Assembly: GCA_032173965.1 (NCBI GenBank)
Contig: CM063284.1
Coordinates: 131,493,125-131,557,124 of the forward strand
From: Sitta carolinensis
Lineage: Eukaryota > Chordata > Aves > Passeriformes > Sittidae
Length of the DNA stretch: 64,000 nt
Reading direction: 5' to 3'
Translations under genes and position numbers: made by a program
Shown: positions 49,870 through 61,348 of the stretch, in pieces
How the letters are laid out: the number at the start of each line of letters is the position of its first letter
Numbering within the stretch: position 1 is the first letter of the stretch
Notes under the pieces: model-generated
Told to the model about the DNA's origin: nothing
Database searches by the model: none
The model's input: the letters and a program-made list of their open reading frames with translations, nothing else

Positions 49870-51536
49870 TATAATATTCAATAAATGTCAGGTTAATTCA
49901 GATTAGCAGCAGACTTTTGTGACTTCAAACATACTGTGGTTCCCTAAGGAGCATTGGTCATGAGTTCCTCTTACTAAAATGTATTTGTGGGCAAGTTATT
50001 AAGAGAATGATTTTTAAAAATGAGAAAAGAAATGGGCTATGGAATTATATTTGAGACATTAAATGCAGGCACTTTTTCTACTTAAGGCTATCCATTGCCT
50101 ATTGGTTTTCTAGTGTGATGAGAAAAACAAAGGAACAACTCAAATCCCTTATGTCCACAGTACCTCCGAGTAAAGGATGTCTAAGAAGATGGCCAAGATA
50201 TTAGGGTGATGCTCAGCTGTCTCAGGATTAGGCCTTTAGCAACATCAGACTGCAGAGAGAAGAATTCCATAGAGTACTGAAGATTTCTGTCCTGATCCAC
50301 TTTCATGGGATCCTCAGACATCTAGTTCTTGCAGCACTGTTGTGATCTGGAAAAATCCTTTCCAGAGCTGAGTTTGAGAGACATGGGTTTCTGTGCTCAC
50401 AGTGTTACAGAAAGTTAAAAAAACATGAGGGATGACTATGGAAATGAACATTAATGGTTGCTATTAAGATAATTTTGCTTCAGTTAGAATGAACAAGTCA
50501 ACAATTATACAGGAAAATTAGCTTTTATTAAAAATGTTTAGTAATAAGCAATGATTTTTCAAAAATCTTTTAACTTACTAAACCTAAACATACAAAGTCA
50601 GAAGCAAACAAGAAATTGCTTGGTTAAAATCTTACTGAAGGTTAACTTGTCAGTAGTTCTATTAGATTTCCTGCAAGGCTTACTTTTAAAATATCTTATT
50701 TATTGTACTATTGCCTTTCCTTTACAGAGATACTCATACTCCAGTAGAGATGTGTGGTCAACAACATGGATAATTTGATTAATTTATAGAAACAGAAGAA
50801 AGAAAAAATAAGTTGCATCCACCTCTGAGTACAAAATCTATTTCTCTATGCTAATGCTTGCACAGGATTCAGAGGTCCATATGCTGGCTGCTGAAGACCA
50901 AGGTAGCTCTTACACTGACTGTACTTTGCACCATACCACAACATGCTACTTTCATATTAATTCATGAAAGTATTCTTTGGTCATAAATATCCTGTACCTA
51001 CTCAATTTAGAGTACATCAGAAGCTAATTTTCACCTTTTTAAATAGTTTGTTTTATTTGTTTTATTCATGGCATTCAGATTTTTCTCATGCATGTATGTT
51101 CCATTTCTGTGTGCATGCATGTGCACAAAGTCTGAGTTGTCTCTAGGCAGACACATCAGGATAGAAAAAAAGATGTCATTTACCTTCTGATAGCTTTCAG
51201 ATGTCAGACTGCAAGAGCTCTAGTCTGAAATAGCCTTTTATTGGAGTCCCTTGGGATACACAGTTCATCTTTAGGGTACCACATTACTGAAGTTTTCAAA
51301 ATACACAAAATAAGAAATTTGTGATCATTTTATATTATTGTCTATTACACTGTAAAGCCACACTACTCAAAGTCTTATTTTTGGTGTGAAAAGTTTAAGA
51401 TTGAGTAAGGGAAAATCTAGCTGCTGAGGATGCAGGTAAGAGTGTCTGGACAATGACACTTTGCTTAAAAGGCACACCAAGAAAAGGCAAGTGAGGTTCC
51501 TCTCCTGATGGTTTAAACCTTTTTTATATTTTCTCT

Positions 51537-51609
51537 CATATATATATAGATATGAATATATATGTGTGTATATCTACACAAATCAATGTATGCACACACA
51601 CACACACAC
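51537..51609 (+). repeat. TA/TG/CA dinucleotide-rich stretch
   Basis: Alternating ATATATATAGATATG, TATATGTGTGTATA and a CA run of about eight units ending near 51,609. A compound alternating purine-pyrimidine microsatellite in the intergenic gap. Confidence 0.85.
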
Positions 51610-52644
51610 CTTTGAGTTTTTGAGAACAGAAAATTCAAGAAGTAGAAATTACTTTAAATAAATAAGAACCATAGTAATAGAGGGAAGTTGGTACAGTTAT
51701 TTTTTTCCTGCATTAGGATTATAATCTAATGACACAGCGATATGTGTATACCATTTTTTACTTTACATCATTTCATTGTATAAATGTGAGGCATAGGACT
51801 GACTACCAGGTGCATTTTATCTTGCCTAAAGTAATTTTTATGGATCTTCTGTGTTCTTGCATTTTCACAAGGAATGGTCATTGCTCTAAAAGTATGAAGA
51901 GAGCTGAGGATAAGGATGTTCTAACAATCACAATTCAGATTTATTTGCCTCTAGGGTTTACATGTCAGAGCGTGTGTGCATGCAAACACACAGAGAATGA
52001 CAAGGACATCGACGGCTGTATACGGCTCAAACCCAAGTACTGGCACCATCATGGCTGCAGAATGCTGATCCTGTAACAACTTTTTGTTTCCATTGGTATA
52101 AGCTTTGTGACATAATGCATTGTTTCCAAAATCAACACTGTTCCATCTAAATGGTCCATGTATGTTGACAATTAATGTTAAGAGGTATGAGATGATTACT
52201 AACTTCCAGAAAACATTTAACAGAAGATGCCCATACAGTAGTCACCAGTAAAAGTTCAACAGCCGAAGGCTGAATGTAAAGATCTTTTCAGCTCTACTGT
52301 TTATAAAGTATGACTGTCGCAGTGAAGTTATTTACATACAAGGCAACAATAGTAAAAATTTCAATAGAGAACACAGTAGATTGTTCAGAGAGCGGATCAC
52401 ATTTTCTACTAAGTCTGAAATACTTCTCATGATGTTGTAAATTCTACCAATGGATATTCCACAACATAAACCAGACAAGAACTTGTAAAAAGCTATTAAG
52501 AGCTTGGTCCTGCATTTCTGAGTCCCCAGAATCTACCAACATAAGACTATAAGAATTTTGAATGTTTAGCAATTGCAGGACAAACCCCTCAGAACACTAT
52601 TAAATGTTGCTCCTTTTCTATACTTATTAAATATAAGTATTCAA

Positions 52645-53702
52645 TTTATTTTCTTTGGTTTTTAAATTACTATCCCTTTGTAGCTATAATGTGAAAACAA
52701 AAAACCCCCAAAGCACCAACAATCCCCCTCTTCCCTCAAAACGGTGATTAAAAAAAACCCAGATGAAACAAAAAACATATCAGAAAGTGTAGCTGTTACT
52801 TCATTATAAAACTACGGTGCAAAACAGAGGTTTATACTGGTCAGAATTGCAATAGCAATTAGAAGTTTACACTTAAGGAGTGACTGTAAGTATTGCTTCT
52901 CCTGAATAACAAAAACTAAAACTGATTAGGCACTTGTTTTCCTGTTTAATGACAGCTGACTCAGTGTGCGTACAAATGACAGAAATACTCTCTCAAAGAA
53001 TGCTCTTCCGTAGTGTAAAAACTGTACTACTCAACTACAATAGTCCCTGATTCAGGACAGGAGAAAAACATGTGCCTATTACTGACTTGACTCCTAAAAT
53101 GTACTGCTATGAATGGGCTGGATACATGTTCAAGTGATGTCCTGAATCAGGATACTTGTTGAAACTGGAGTTTTAGAAGATAATACAGTAGTGAGCAGCT
53201 TTTCATTATACCACAATAGCAATTTTATCTTATTTGACTCTGCTCTCCACAGTATTATCCTCATACTTCCCAACAGAAACAGGCATAAAATAAATAGGAT
53301 AACCGAAGATTACATAATAAATACGCTACTAAGTGGGAGAAAAATACATTGCAATATAAGGCTCGGTAGTGTTGCACAATCAAGAAATCATTTCAGGTGC
53401 TCCAAAACACAATTCCCAATGTACAACATCAAGTTACCACAACACACCTGAAAAAGACTGGGAAGTAACAGATCAAATTTCTATCACATTAAACATTTGA
53501 AAATGCAAACAAATGGTAAAGTGTTTTGCTGCCTTTGCAGAACACCATATGAATCTTCTTGACTGCTGCAATTGTCACTGCTTGCAAAGGAAAATTTAAC
53601 AGATTGGATTTTTGAAAACTCTCATAATTGAATTCCTTCTGACTTACAAAGATACCAGTGTCCACACTGACTCCTAGTATTATGCTTGAAAGTAAGACAA
53701 AC
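52645..53702 (-). other. STK3: Probable STK3 3' UTR
   Basis: Downstream of the STK3 stop (toward lower coordinates) the DNA is AT-rich and unique. The first canonical AATAAA on the - strand is at 52,645-52,650, and an ATTAAA variant is at 52,945-52,950. A 3' UTR of about 1.05 kb would be close to the length I expect for this gene in mammals. The true end needs transcript data. Confidence 0.55.
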
Positions 53703-53861
53703 TCAGAAATTTTGCTGTCTCCGTTTCTTTGCATCCATTGCATCTAGGATAGGTTGCCTCTTTGCAGTGTACCTCTGACGAAGCTCCTCAATTTCTCGTT
53801 CCATCATTGGGTCCAAAGCCTTTAATCTCATCTGTAATTCTTCTAAACTCAGATTCTTTAA
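53703..53861 (-). CDS. STK3: STK3 (MST2) terminal coding exon, SARAH domain
   Basis: This exon encodes the last 52 residues of the Hippo-pathway serine/threonine kinase STK3/MST2, starting LKNLSLEELQMRL and ending AKKRRQQNF before a TGA. It is the C-terminal SARAH helix, through which MST kinases dimerise and bind SAV1 and RASSF proteins; the active kinase phosphorylates LATS1/2 and MOB1 in the cytoplasm. The exon starts at a codon boundary: on the - strand a T-rich tract ending TTTTGCAG precedes TTA (Leu). The residues match human MST2 as I remember it, while STK4/MST1 differs in this segment, so STK3 is the better call. It is convergent with KCNS2, whose stop is about 16 kb away, as in the human locus. 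The rest of the protein must be encoded beyond position 64,000. Confidence 0.95.
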   Translation of the reverse strand, partial: LKNLSLEELQMRLKALDPMMEREIEELRQRYTAKRQPILDAMDAKKRRQQNF

Positions 53862-55305
53862 CTGCAAAACAACCAAACAAAAGACAATTCCACAAAAAAT
53901 ATTAGAAACTATTTTCAATAAAAAGAAAATCACTACCTTTCATAAGCATTTAATTTAAAGCTGTAGGGTTTTTACAAACTTAGAGTCTATGTATACATAT
54001 ATATAAAACTGTTGACATAGCCAAAAGCCTTAGTGTGCTCCACTGTAAATAACAGCATATGAAAGCAAACACACATAGTGTATTTAATTTAAAATAAAAA
54101 AAAAAAACCTTTGCAAATCTTGCAAATAAACTACAAAAAAATACAGGGCTGGAGTTTAACTCATTAGGCTGAAAAAGGCACACCACAGAAATATATATAT
54201 ATATTCATGTATATAACTTATATTGCATAATTGAATACTTTTCATTGAACTTACAGAAGTCTGAAAAACAGCTGCTATAAATAATACTCTTGACAGATAT
54301 TCAGGGTACTTTCTAATAAGAATGACAAGGCACCTGTCCTCCTCAACAGACTGCTGTCAGAACTACTCAAAACAAATTGCTAACAGTGTTTTAAGTAATA
54401 CATGAAATAATTTCCTGAATTCATGAGGGAGGTTGCCTTTCACCAAGTTCTTTTCTCTCAAAAAATATTTTCTCAGAATATTTAACATTCGTTACATTTC
54501 ACTCATTAAATGTGATTGATTTCACTTCCTTGCTGGCTGCTGCCAACAAAGGTTGGAGTCTTGTCAGATACTGGGGCATGCTGGGCACTACTGCTCCACC
54601 TGCTATTGCAAGGAATGATCTGCATTTGAAATGTGTTCCTTGTCTGGCCTATGTGGCTTTTTTCCTGATGTAATTTAATGTCTTTCTGCATTTCTCTCTT
54701 GTCAGAATTGCCAATGTGCCATTATTCTACACCAGTGTGAAAAACAGTCAGCAAATTTCAAATAGCACATAATTTCCTCTTAGGAAATGGATAATCTTTA
54801 TTTTGTTTGCAAATACTTTGACATTGCAAACAAGCACACTACCTAACTCACGGGTAAAAAATAAAAAAACCCCCACTTTTCTGAATCAACTACTAATGAG
54901 TCAATACTTCATTCATAAATCTAGGGCAGGCTCCAATCAACACAATCTGATGTTTTCCCTGAGGAATTAACTGCTACTTTTGATCTTTATTTTTATCAGC
55001 AATTGAGGCACATAAATTTAGTGACACATAGTGCTACATACAGTCCAAACTCCACCATTAGGACTTCTACTAACAGACCACACTGCACATAGTAAACAAA
55101 TAATTTAAAGTCATAATAAAGAAAGATGACTTACCAGAAATGCATAACAGAGCATATTGAAAAGATGCACATTTTCATGCAACATCATTTTAACCATAAG
55201 ATTCCTAATGAGGAAGAGAATTAAACCCCAGATATCAAAATATCTTCGAGGACCAAAGATCCCAAGAGCTGTATGAGATTTTAGATGTGCTCAGCAATGT
55301 TGGTC

Positions 55306-55770
55306 TCACAGAATCACAGAATATGTCAAGTTGGAAGGGACCCACAAGGATCATCAATGTCCAACTCCTGGCCCTGCACAACACAGCCCCAAGAGTCGCA
55401 TCATGTGCCTGGGAACATTGTTCAAGCAGCTCTTGAACTCTTTCAGGCTTGGAGCTGAGACACCTTCCAGGGAGCTGTTCCAGTACCCAACTACCCTCTG
55501 GGCGAAAACCTTTTTTAAATATCCAACCTAAACCTCCCCTGACACAATTTCAGGCCATTCCCTTGGGTCCTGTCACTGGGCACCACAACGAGATCAGCGC
55601 CTGCTCCTCCTCTTCCCCTCATGAGGAAGTTGTAGATGGCAGTGAGGTCTCCCCTCAGTGTCCTCCAGGCTGAACAAACCAAGTGACCGCAAATGTTCTT
55701 CATATGGCTTCCTCTCCAGACCCTTCACCATCTTTGTTGCCCTCCTTTGCTCTCTCCCAAAGACTCTTCT
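55306..55770 (-). mobile_element. CR1 LINE with intact 3' end, in the STK3 intron
   Basis: The element begins on the + strand with TCACAGAATCACAGAAT, the complement of the CR1 terminal octamer repeat. It continues through GTTGGAAGGGACCCACAAGG, CAGGGAGCTGTTCCAGTACC, GGTCCTGTCACTGGGCACCA, GTGAGGTCTCCCCTCAGTGT, TCCAGGCTGAACAAACCAAG and TTTGTTGCCCTCCTTTGCTC. It is in the same orientation as STK3. It is a different subfamily from the 18-kb and 21.8-kb copies, judging by its longer 3' part. Confidence 0.92.
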
Positions 55771-57155
55771 TCTCCTTATGAAGGAAAGAGTTGCCTCCCA
55801 AGGCAACGAGTATCATCTGTTTTACTGCACTCCTCCTATTTGACATATAGGAAAAAGGATGGGGAAAAGAACTCCTCAGTCACCAAGACTTTTGCAGAAA
55901 AAGACCTTTTCCTTTTCAGAGAAAGAAAATATTAAAAGCCTGCACTACTCTATTAAATTTTAAGCCCATTGGTATATGTAATTGGCACATGACACACTTT
56001 TCAGTGAAGATAATCTCTTAGAGGAGTTAAGTGTCAGAGATTTAAATATAATGGGAAGAGATGACAGTGCCGACTTCACTGTTTAACACAGCACAGGCGA
56101 GAGGAACAATAAACCCACGTGTGACAGGAATAATGTATTTAGTACGTGTGACAGAAATAATGCATTTGGGGCTCCACAGACCAGCAAACACCTAAGGCAG
56201 ACACTGAATAATCACCTGTGTGTGTTTTGTGAGAACTGCCTGAAATGAAGTCTCTGCCCACTTTTGGCCAGTCTGGACAGCCACTTATTCTCTCTCAGTC
56301 ACCACTGTAGACATCAGGCTTAAACTGCACTGAATAGACTTCAACTGATGTAATCACATAATTATTCTGCCCTGAAAAACATTTTTTCATAATTTAGCAG
56401 AGAAGAATGTAGTGGGTGAGCTTTAATTTAAATTTCAATCAAGAAACAAGAGCCAGCAAAGAGAATTAACTACTCTTTAAAGATCACAGACAGCTGGGAT
56501 GAATATTAAAAGAAAATGAATTTTTTAAGCCAGAGACCAAGAATCTTTCAGAATTACCTCAGACATGTCACCCAGGAGATCCAGATAACCACAGTACTCA
56601 TCTATATGAATGGCTGATGCTCAGGACATTTAAAGGAAAGAAGTGGCAGAAAACAGAAGAGTTAAGAAGGTCTGACCTATCTGACATCACATGAGAAAAC
56701 CACTTAATCAGCCACAACTGAATCTGGAAAATACGTGTGTGTATCTGTGCACATATATGTTTCCTTGGCGAATTCAAAAATATATTTCTTTGACTTCTGG
56801 CTGTGCTATAGGTATTGCCTCAAAAACCCTAAAAGCCTGTAATAATCCAAACACTGAATGCAACAGCAAATATATAAAATAAGATGTGTAGAAATAACTC
56901 AAATGAGATATTTCATTACTCCTATGTAACTTATTGCCCTGCATGAAAAAATATTTTGGTTCAAATTCTTAAAGCAATGGAGCTCAGCATTCTTTTATTT
57001 CCACTTGCAAACACTTTGCAATTTAAACTGCCATAAATAATTCACCAAGTGGCTTGTAGCAATACTACTGGGGCTACTGGTGTTAATGGGAAGGGAGAGG
57101 GGAACATTCAGTAGCACAAAGTACAGGAATTCGGAAAAGCTTTAAATTATATTTC

Positions 57156-57220
57156 AACAGCTTTTAAAAAGCTGTTAACTGTAACAATTAAACTGTTACA
57201 ATTACAATTACAATTGTAAT
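57156..57220. repeat. Cluster of adjacent palindromes in the STK3 intron
   Basis: Three inverted repeats lie in 65 bp: AACAGCTTTT-A-AAAAGCTGTT (57,156-57,176), TGTAACA...TGTTACA (57,180-57,200) and ATTACAATTGTAAT (57,207-57,220). The last grows out of ATTACA repeats. No known element was matched. Confidence 0.75.
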
Positions 57221-58525
57221 CAGGATAGCACTTGTGTGACAATAATAGATAATTCCATTTCTGCCACTCCACATAATGAACTGAATCAAGTCCTTTCAGA
57301 GATCAAACACCCACAACCACACAAGAGACAGTAATTAGTGTCAGGATGGGCCATTTCCAAGACAGAGGTTTTAATGGAGTTTCTGGTAGCAGCATTTGCC
57401 TTCACTGGGACCCTTTATTTCACCAGGCAATCACATGGATTTGGGAATGCAGTAGTTGAAACTCCAGCTTATAATGCCACACACAGACACAGCCTTTTGG
57501 AGTGAGCATGCATACCTCGTTTTCCAGAAGAAAGATTAGGTGTACAAAGATAAAACTTTTCTCCTTAAATATGTATTTATTAAGCTAATCATTAAAGGGA
57601 GCTAAAATGTACAAGGGAAGCGAGTCAAACAAGGAAGTCAAACCACCGCCAGAGCCAGACAACATTAAACAATTCCTCCTTGAAGCTGATGTATTCTCAA
57701 GACACAGTCACAGGCAAAGAAGCCTCACTGAAACTCTCTGCTTTGCTAGAGCAAAGGTAATCAACTTTGCCTATGAAGAGACCAGTCATCCTCACTGGGC
57801 AAGCTCCCAGCGCTGCAAGCTGAGTGCCAGCAGCTCCTGCCTCTACCTTCTCCTCTGCCTGATCCAGGGGCAAATCCTGGTGGGAGGCAACTTTCAGAAA
57901 GGAGTTCCATCGACCCAAGTTTCCAGTGGCAGAAGTATTTTTCAGCAGCACCAACCTGAGATGGTACAAATAGAATAAAAGCGTAACTAACCTTCTAACT
58001 CAACTACAGTTTTCAGTATAATCTTTGGAAAAGGCAACTTAGCCACACACCTGGGAGACTAGTAAGTCTGGAAACTTAGTACACTTTATCTCAAGCTTTT
58101 AGAAAATGGAACACCAATCATTTAACTCCTCCTTGCTCATTTTTCAACTTACCTGTAATAGGTTAAAGGCTTTTCCATGAAAGGCCACATGTAGATGTTA
58201 AAAAGGAGCAGATAAGGAATACAAATTATTCCTTATAATAGATACAGATAAGGAATTGTTACCAAGCTTTTTTTTATGTGACTGTGCTCTTTACACTGGG
58301 ATACAGTAAACATCCAAAAGCTGAGGTAGCTCCAGGCATGAAGTGTTCCAGTTGCCATCAGAGCACAGGTCAGAGTTACAAGCACTCCACACGCATACTG
58401 CCCTTGTGTGAAGGTGGTAGGAGCCACTGCTAATCAGTCCAGAGGTTTAAAATAACCCAGCAAGAGCACACAAAGTTTGTTGAATACAGTGCAAATTAGC
58501 ACATCATCAGAAGAATACTTCCTTT

Positions 58526-59582
58526 TGTAGTGGGTTGATCCTGCCTGGATGCCAGGCACCCACCAAAGCTGCTCTATCACTCTCAGAACTGGACAGCAGA
58601 GAGAAAATATAACAAAGACTCACAAGCTGAGATAAGGTCTGGAAGAGATCACTCACCAAATTCTACCATGGGCCAAAGAGAACTGAATTCGACATACTAA
58701 TTAAATTTACTTATAACAAAATCAGAGCAGGATAACAAGAAGTCAATGAATCTTAAAAACCTTCCCTCCACTCCTCCCTCCTTCCCAGCTATACCTCCTT
58801 CCCCCACTGGCAGAGGGAGATAGGGAATGGAGGTTTTGATCAGTTTATTACATGTAGATTCTGCTGCTGCTCAGGAAGAGTTGTCTTGCTGCTCCAATGT
58901 GGGGTCCCCTCCCATGGGAGACAGTACTTCCTAAACTTCCCCAATGTGAGTCCATCGTGCAGTGCATCCCGTTTGTCTGCACAAACTGCTGCAATGTGGG
59001 TCACTCTTCCATGAGGTGTAGGCCTTCCAGGACAGGCTGCTGTAGCACGGGTCACACACAGGATCACACGTCCTACCAGGAAACCTGCTCCAGCAAGGGC
59101 TTTCTCCACAGGTCTGCAGGTCCCCACCAGGAGCCTGCTCCAGCATGGGCCTCCCACAATTCACAGACCTCTTTACAGCATCCACCCGCTCTGCTGTGGG
59201 TCTCCTCCATGAGTTGCAGGTGGATCTCTGCATCCCCATTTACCTCCATGAACTGTAAGGGCACAGTTGCCTCACCAGAGGCTGCAGGGGAACCTCACGT
59301 CCAGTGCCTGGAGCTGGAACCTCCTCCCTCACTTCTTTTCCCCTGACTTTGGTGTTAGCATTCTGCTCTGCTTTGGCCACAATTACCACAGGCAATACCT
59401 TTTTTTTCCCTTCTTAAATACATTATCACAGAGGTATTACCACCACTCCTGACTGGCTCAGCCTTGGCCAGCAGCGAGTCCACAGCTAGCTGGCACTGAC
59501 TCTGCTGGACATGGGGAAAGCTTCTGGCAGCTTCTCACAGAAGCCACCTCACTACCAAACCCAGCCACACAAACCCAACACA
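58526..59582 (-). mobile_element. Long solo LTR of passerine-type endogenous retrovirus, in STK3 intron
   Basis: The + strand begins TGTAGTGGGTTGATCCTGCC and ends CACAAACCCAACACA, the ends of a roughly 1-kb LTR that I recognise from songbird genomes. Its middle contains several imperfect repeats of the type TGCTCCAGCATGGGCCTCCC. On the - strand it has AATAAA at 58,844-58,849 and a TATTTAAG box near 59,415. No target duplication could be matched, so one edge may be off or eroded. It has the same orientation as STK3. The open frames at 58,840-59,346 are LTR sequence. Confidence 0.85.
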
Positions 59583-59987
59583 CCCATGCCAAAAACATTC
59601 TTACTCTGGTCATTACTGTTTTCGGGTGATTGGTTTTTTTTACAAACATTGACACTTCCCTCACATACTGATGGACTCACCTCCCAGAACCAAACTTCTG
59701 CAAGGGAAGTGCAACTAGTTTTACTTTTTTTGTCTTTTGGTCTAACTTCTTGCATCCCATATGGACCGGGTTCATTGGGATCACTATTTTCAGCAAACAA
59801 AAGAATAATTATTTGCAGTCAATACTACTGCCTGCAGAAGGACCTACACTGTATCTTACATATTTTGTTTCCAATCCTCGTCGAACTGTACTGATGAAAA
59901 TTCCAGCCAAAAGGGGCACTTGGAAAATAGGTGTGCATTCCTGTCTACCACACCTGAGTTATGAGAAATAAGCTGAGAAGGAAGGAG
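59583..59987. other. Spacer between two LTRs in the STK3 intron
   Basis: About 400 bp of AT-rich DNA separate the two different LTRs. I see no retroviral gene, primer-binding site or polypurine tract that would make them the ends of one provirus, and the LTRs are unrelated to each other. It is probably original intron sequence. Confidence 0.5.
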
Positions 59988-59992
59988 ATAAA

Positions 59993-61348
59993 TGTCATAG
60001 GTTTGACGTTGGCACAAGGCCAGTGCCCCTATGAGGATATACTGTCCCTGGTATTTGCTGTGAGATGTGACCAAAAACAGAGCAAAACAGTTTCTAATTT
60101 AGAAAGCAAAAGAAAAAAAGAACTTTATTACTTATAATATGCAAAGAAGACACATACAGAAGAACATGGAAACTTTAAAAAAACACTTTTCCTCCCCCCC
60201 CCCACCAGTTCTCAATACAACAAAACAAACTGAAAATTCCCCATCACGTTACCACCTTTTAGATAATTAATCCTTAGTCTATTACCACCCTTTCGATAAT
60301 CAGTACTCAGTCCATCAAGGAGAGATAGGAGTCTTCCTTACACCACATCGTGGTCTCTTCCTCCATGTCCAGTGCTCTCACCACTGTGCATGGACCAGAA
60401 CTGCTTCTAGGGTTTTTTCTTTTTCAAAGATGCTTTGGTTAGTTCCAAGAAACGACAGCTTCTCAAATTTTGGGACACTAGTCCCCCCCAATATTACCCC
60501 CTGGGGCCGAGGGGCCTTGAGAACAGAGCTCTTCCTCTCATCTCTGTTCACACTACTGTCCACTCTTGGCTCCAAGCCAATGCCTCTCCCCAGATGCAGT
60601 CTCTGTGTTACAGAAAAGAAATGAGTCCATCCATGGCTATAAGAACAGTCCAGCCAAAGGCCACTCCATCATCTCCTCCCACCTAGGATTCTTTTCAGCA
60701 TTCTCTGACAATCTTCCACTTGCACGAACTTTCATCATGTTTGCTTAGTTCTCTCTATCTTTCTTCTTCAAATTCAGGAGGATTAGCATTTATAAAGTTT
60801 CCATCATCTATGAAAAGGGTTAAAATCTTGGGCTTTGTTTCCCCAGAACTCTCACGGTATCTTTACTGTTGGGTACTTTTCTCACGCCACCCTCCCCATA
60901 CTCCTTCGGCCGTGCTGTCTAGTTACGGATATCAAATTTCAAGGTGACGGAGATCACAGACACGGTTTCTCAGTCTCTCTCTCTCTCCGGGGGGAGGGGG
61001 GGGGGAAGGGAAAAGAAGGCTGTCTGATGCCTCTCAAAGTTCTTGTACTCTCTCCACCCTTCCATCTTGCAGGATTTTTCTCTCCCCCTCTCTGCCCAAG
61101 GCTCCAGCCTGCCTCGCCCAGGCCGCATGGCTTCCCCTCCCCCGCCCAGCTGGGCAGGGGAGATCCGCCCGTCCTCAGGGACCGGAACCAAGAGAGAGCT
61201 TTCCGGGAGCCCTCTGCTTTTAACCCCTTGTGTTCTCAGAGGCGGATCCTTGTCCTTAGTGGCCACACCAGGTGCCAGTCTTAAAACCTGAGCACTCATT
61301 GGTTTGACCACTGAAGTCCGAAAAAACTCATTTTTTCAAACTACGACA
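59993..61348 (-). mobile_element. Long solo LTR (1,356 bp) with 5-bp target duplication, in STK3 intron
   Basis: Bounded by TGTCATAGG at the + strand start and CTACGACA at the end, and flanked on both sides by ATAAA (59,988-59,992 and 61,349-61,353). A 5-bp duplication is typical of ERVL-type and some other avian retroviruses. On the - strand AATAAA is at 60,124-60,129 and the U3-side half (60,900-61,300) is GC- and CpG-rich. No viral genes are inside, so it is a recombined solo LTR. It is oriented like STK3. Open frames at 60,835-61,311 are part of it. Confidence 0.9.

Larger units (their letters stand above)
49437..52644. other. Intergenic gap, second part, up to the STK3 3' end
   Basis: AT-rich DNA with the hairpin at 49,840-49,869 and the compound microsatellite near 51,540-51,609. 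Additional AATAAA signals on the - strand (for example near 51,045-51,065 and 51,940) could serve longer STK3 3' ends. Confidence 0.45.

Noticed and set aside
53862..53933. N-terminal extension of the STK3 exon frame with a hydrophobic leader
   Set aside because: These residues come from intron sequence before the TTTTGCAG acceptor; STK3 residues start exactly at the leucine after it.
58526..61348. A single provirus with two LTRs
   Set aside because: The two LTRs differ in termini and sequence, and the 410-bp spacer has no recognisable viral gene or primer-binding site.
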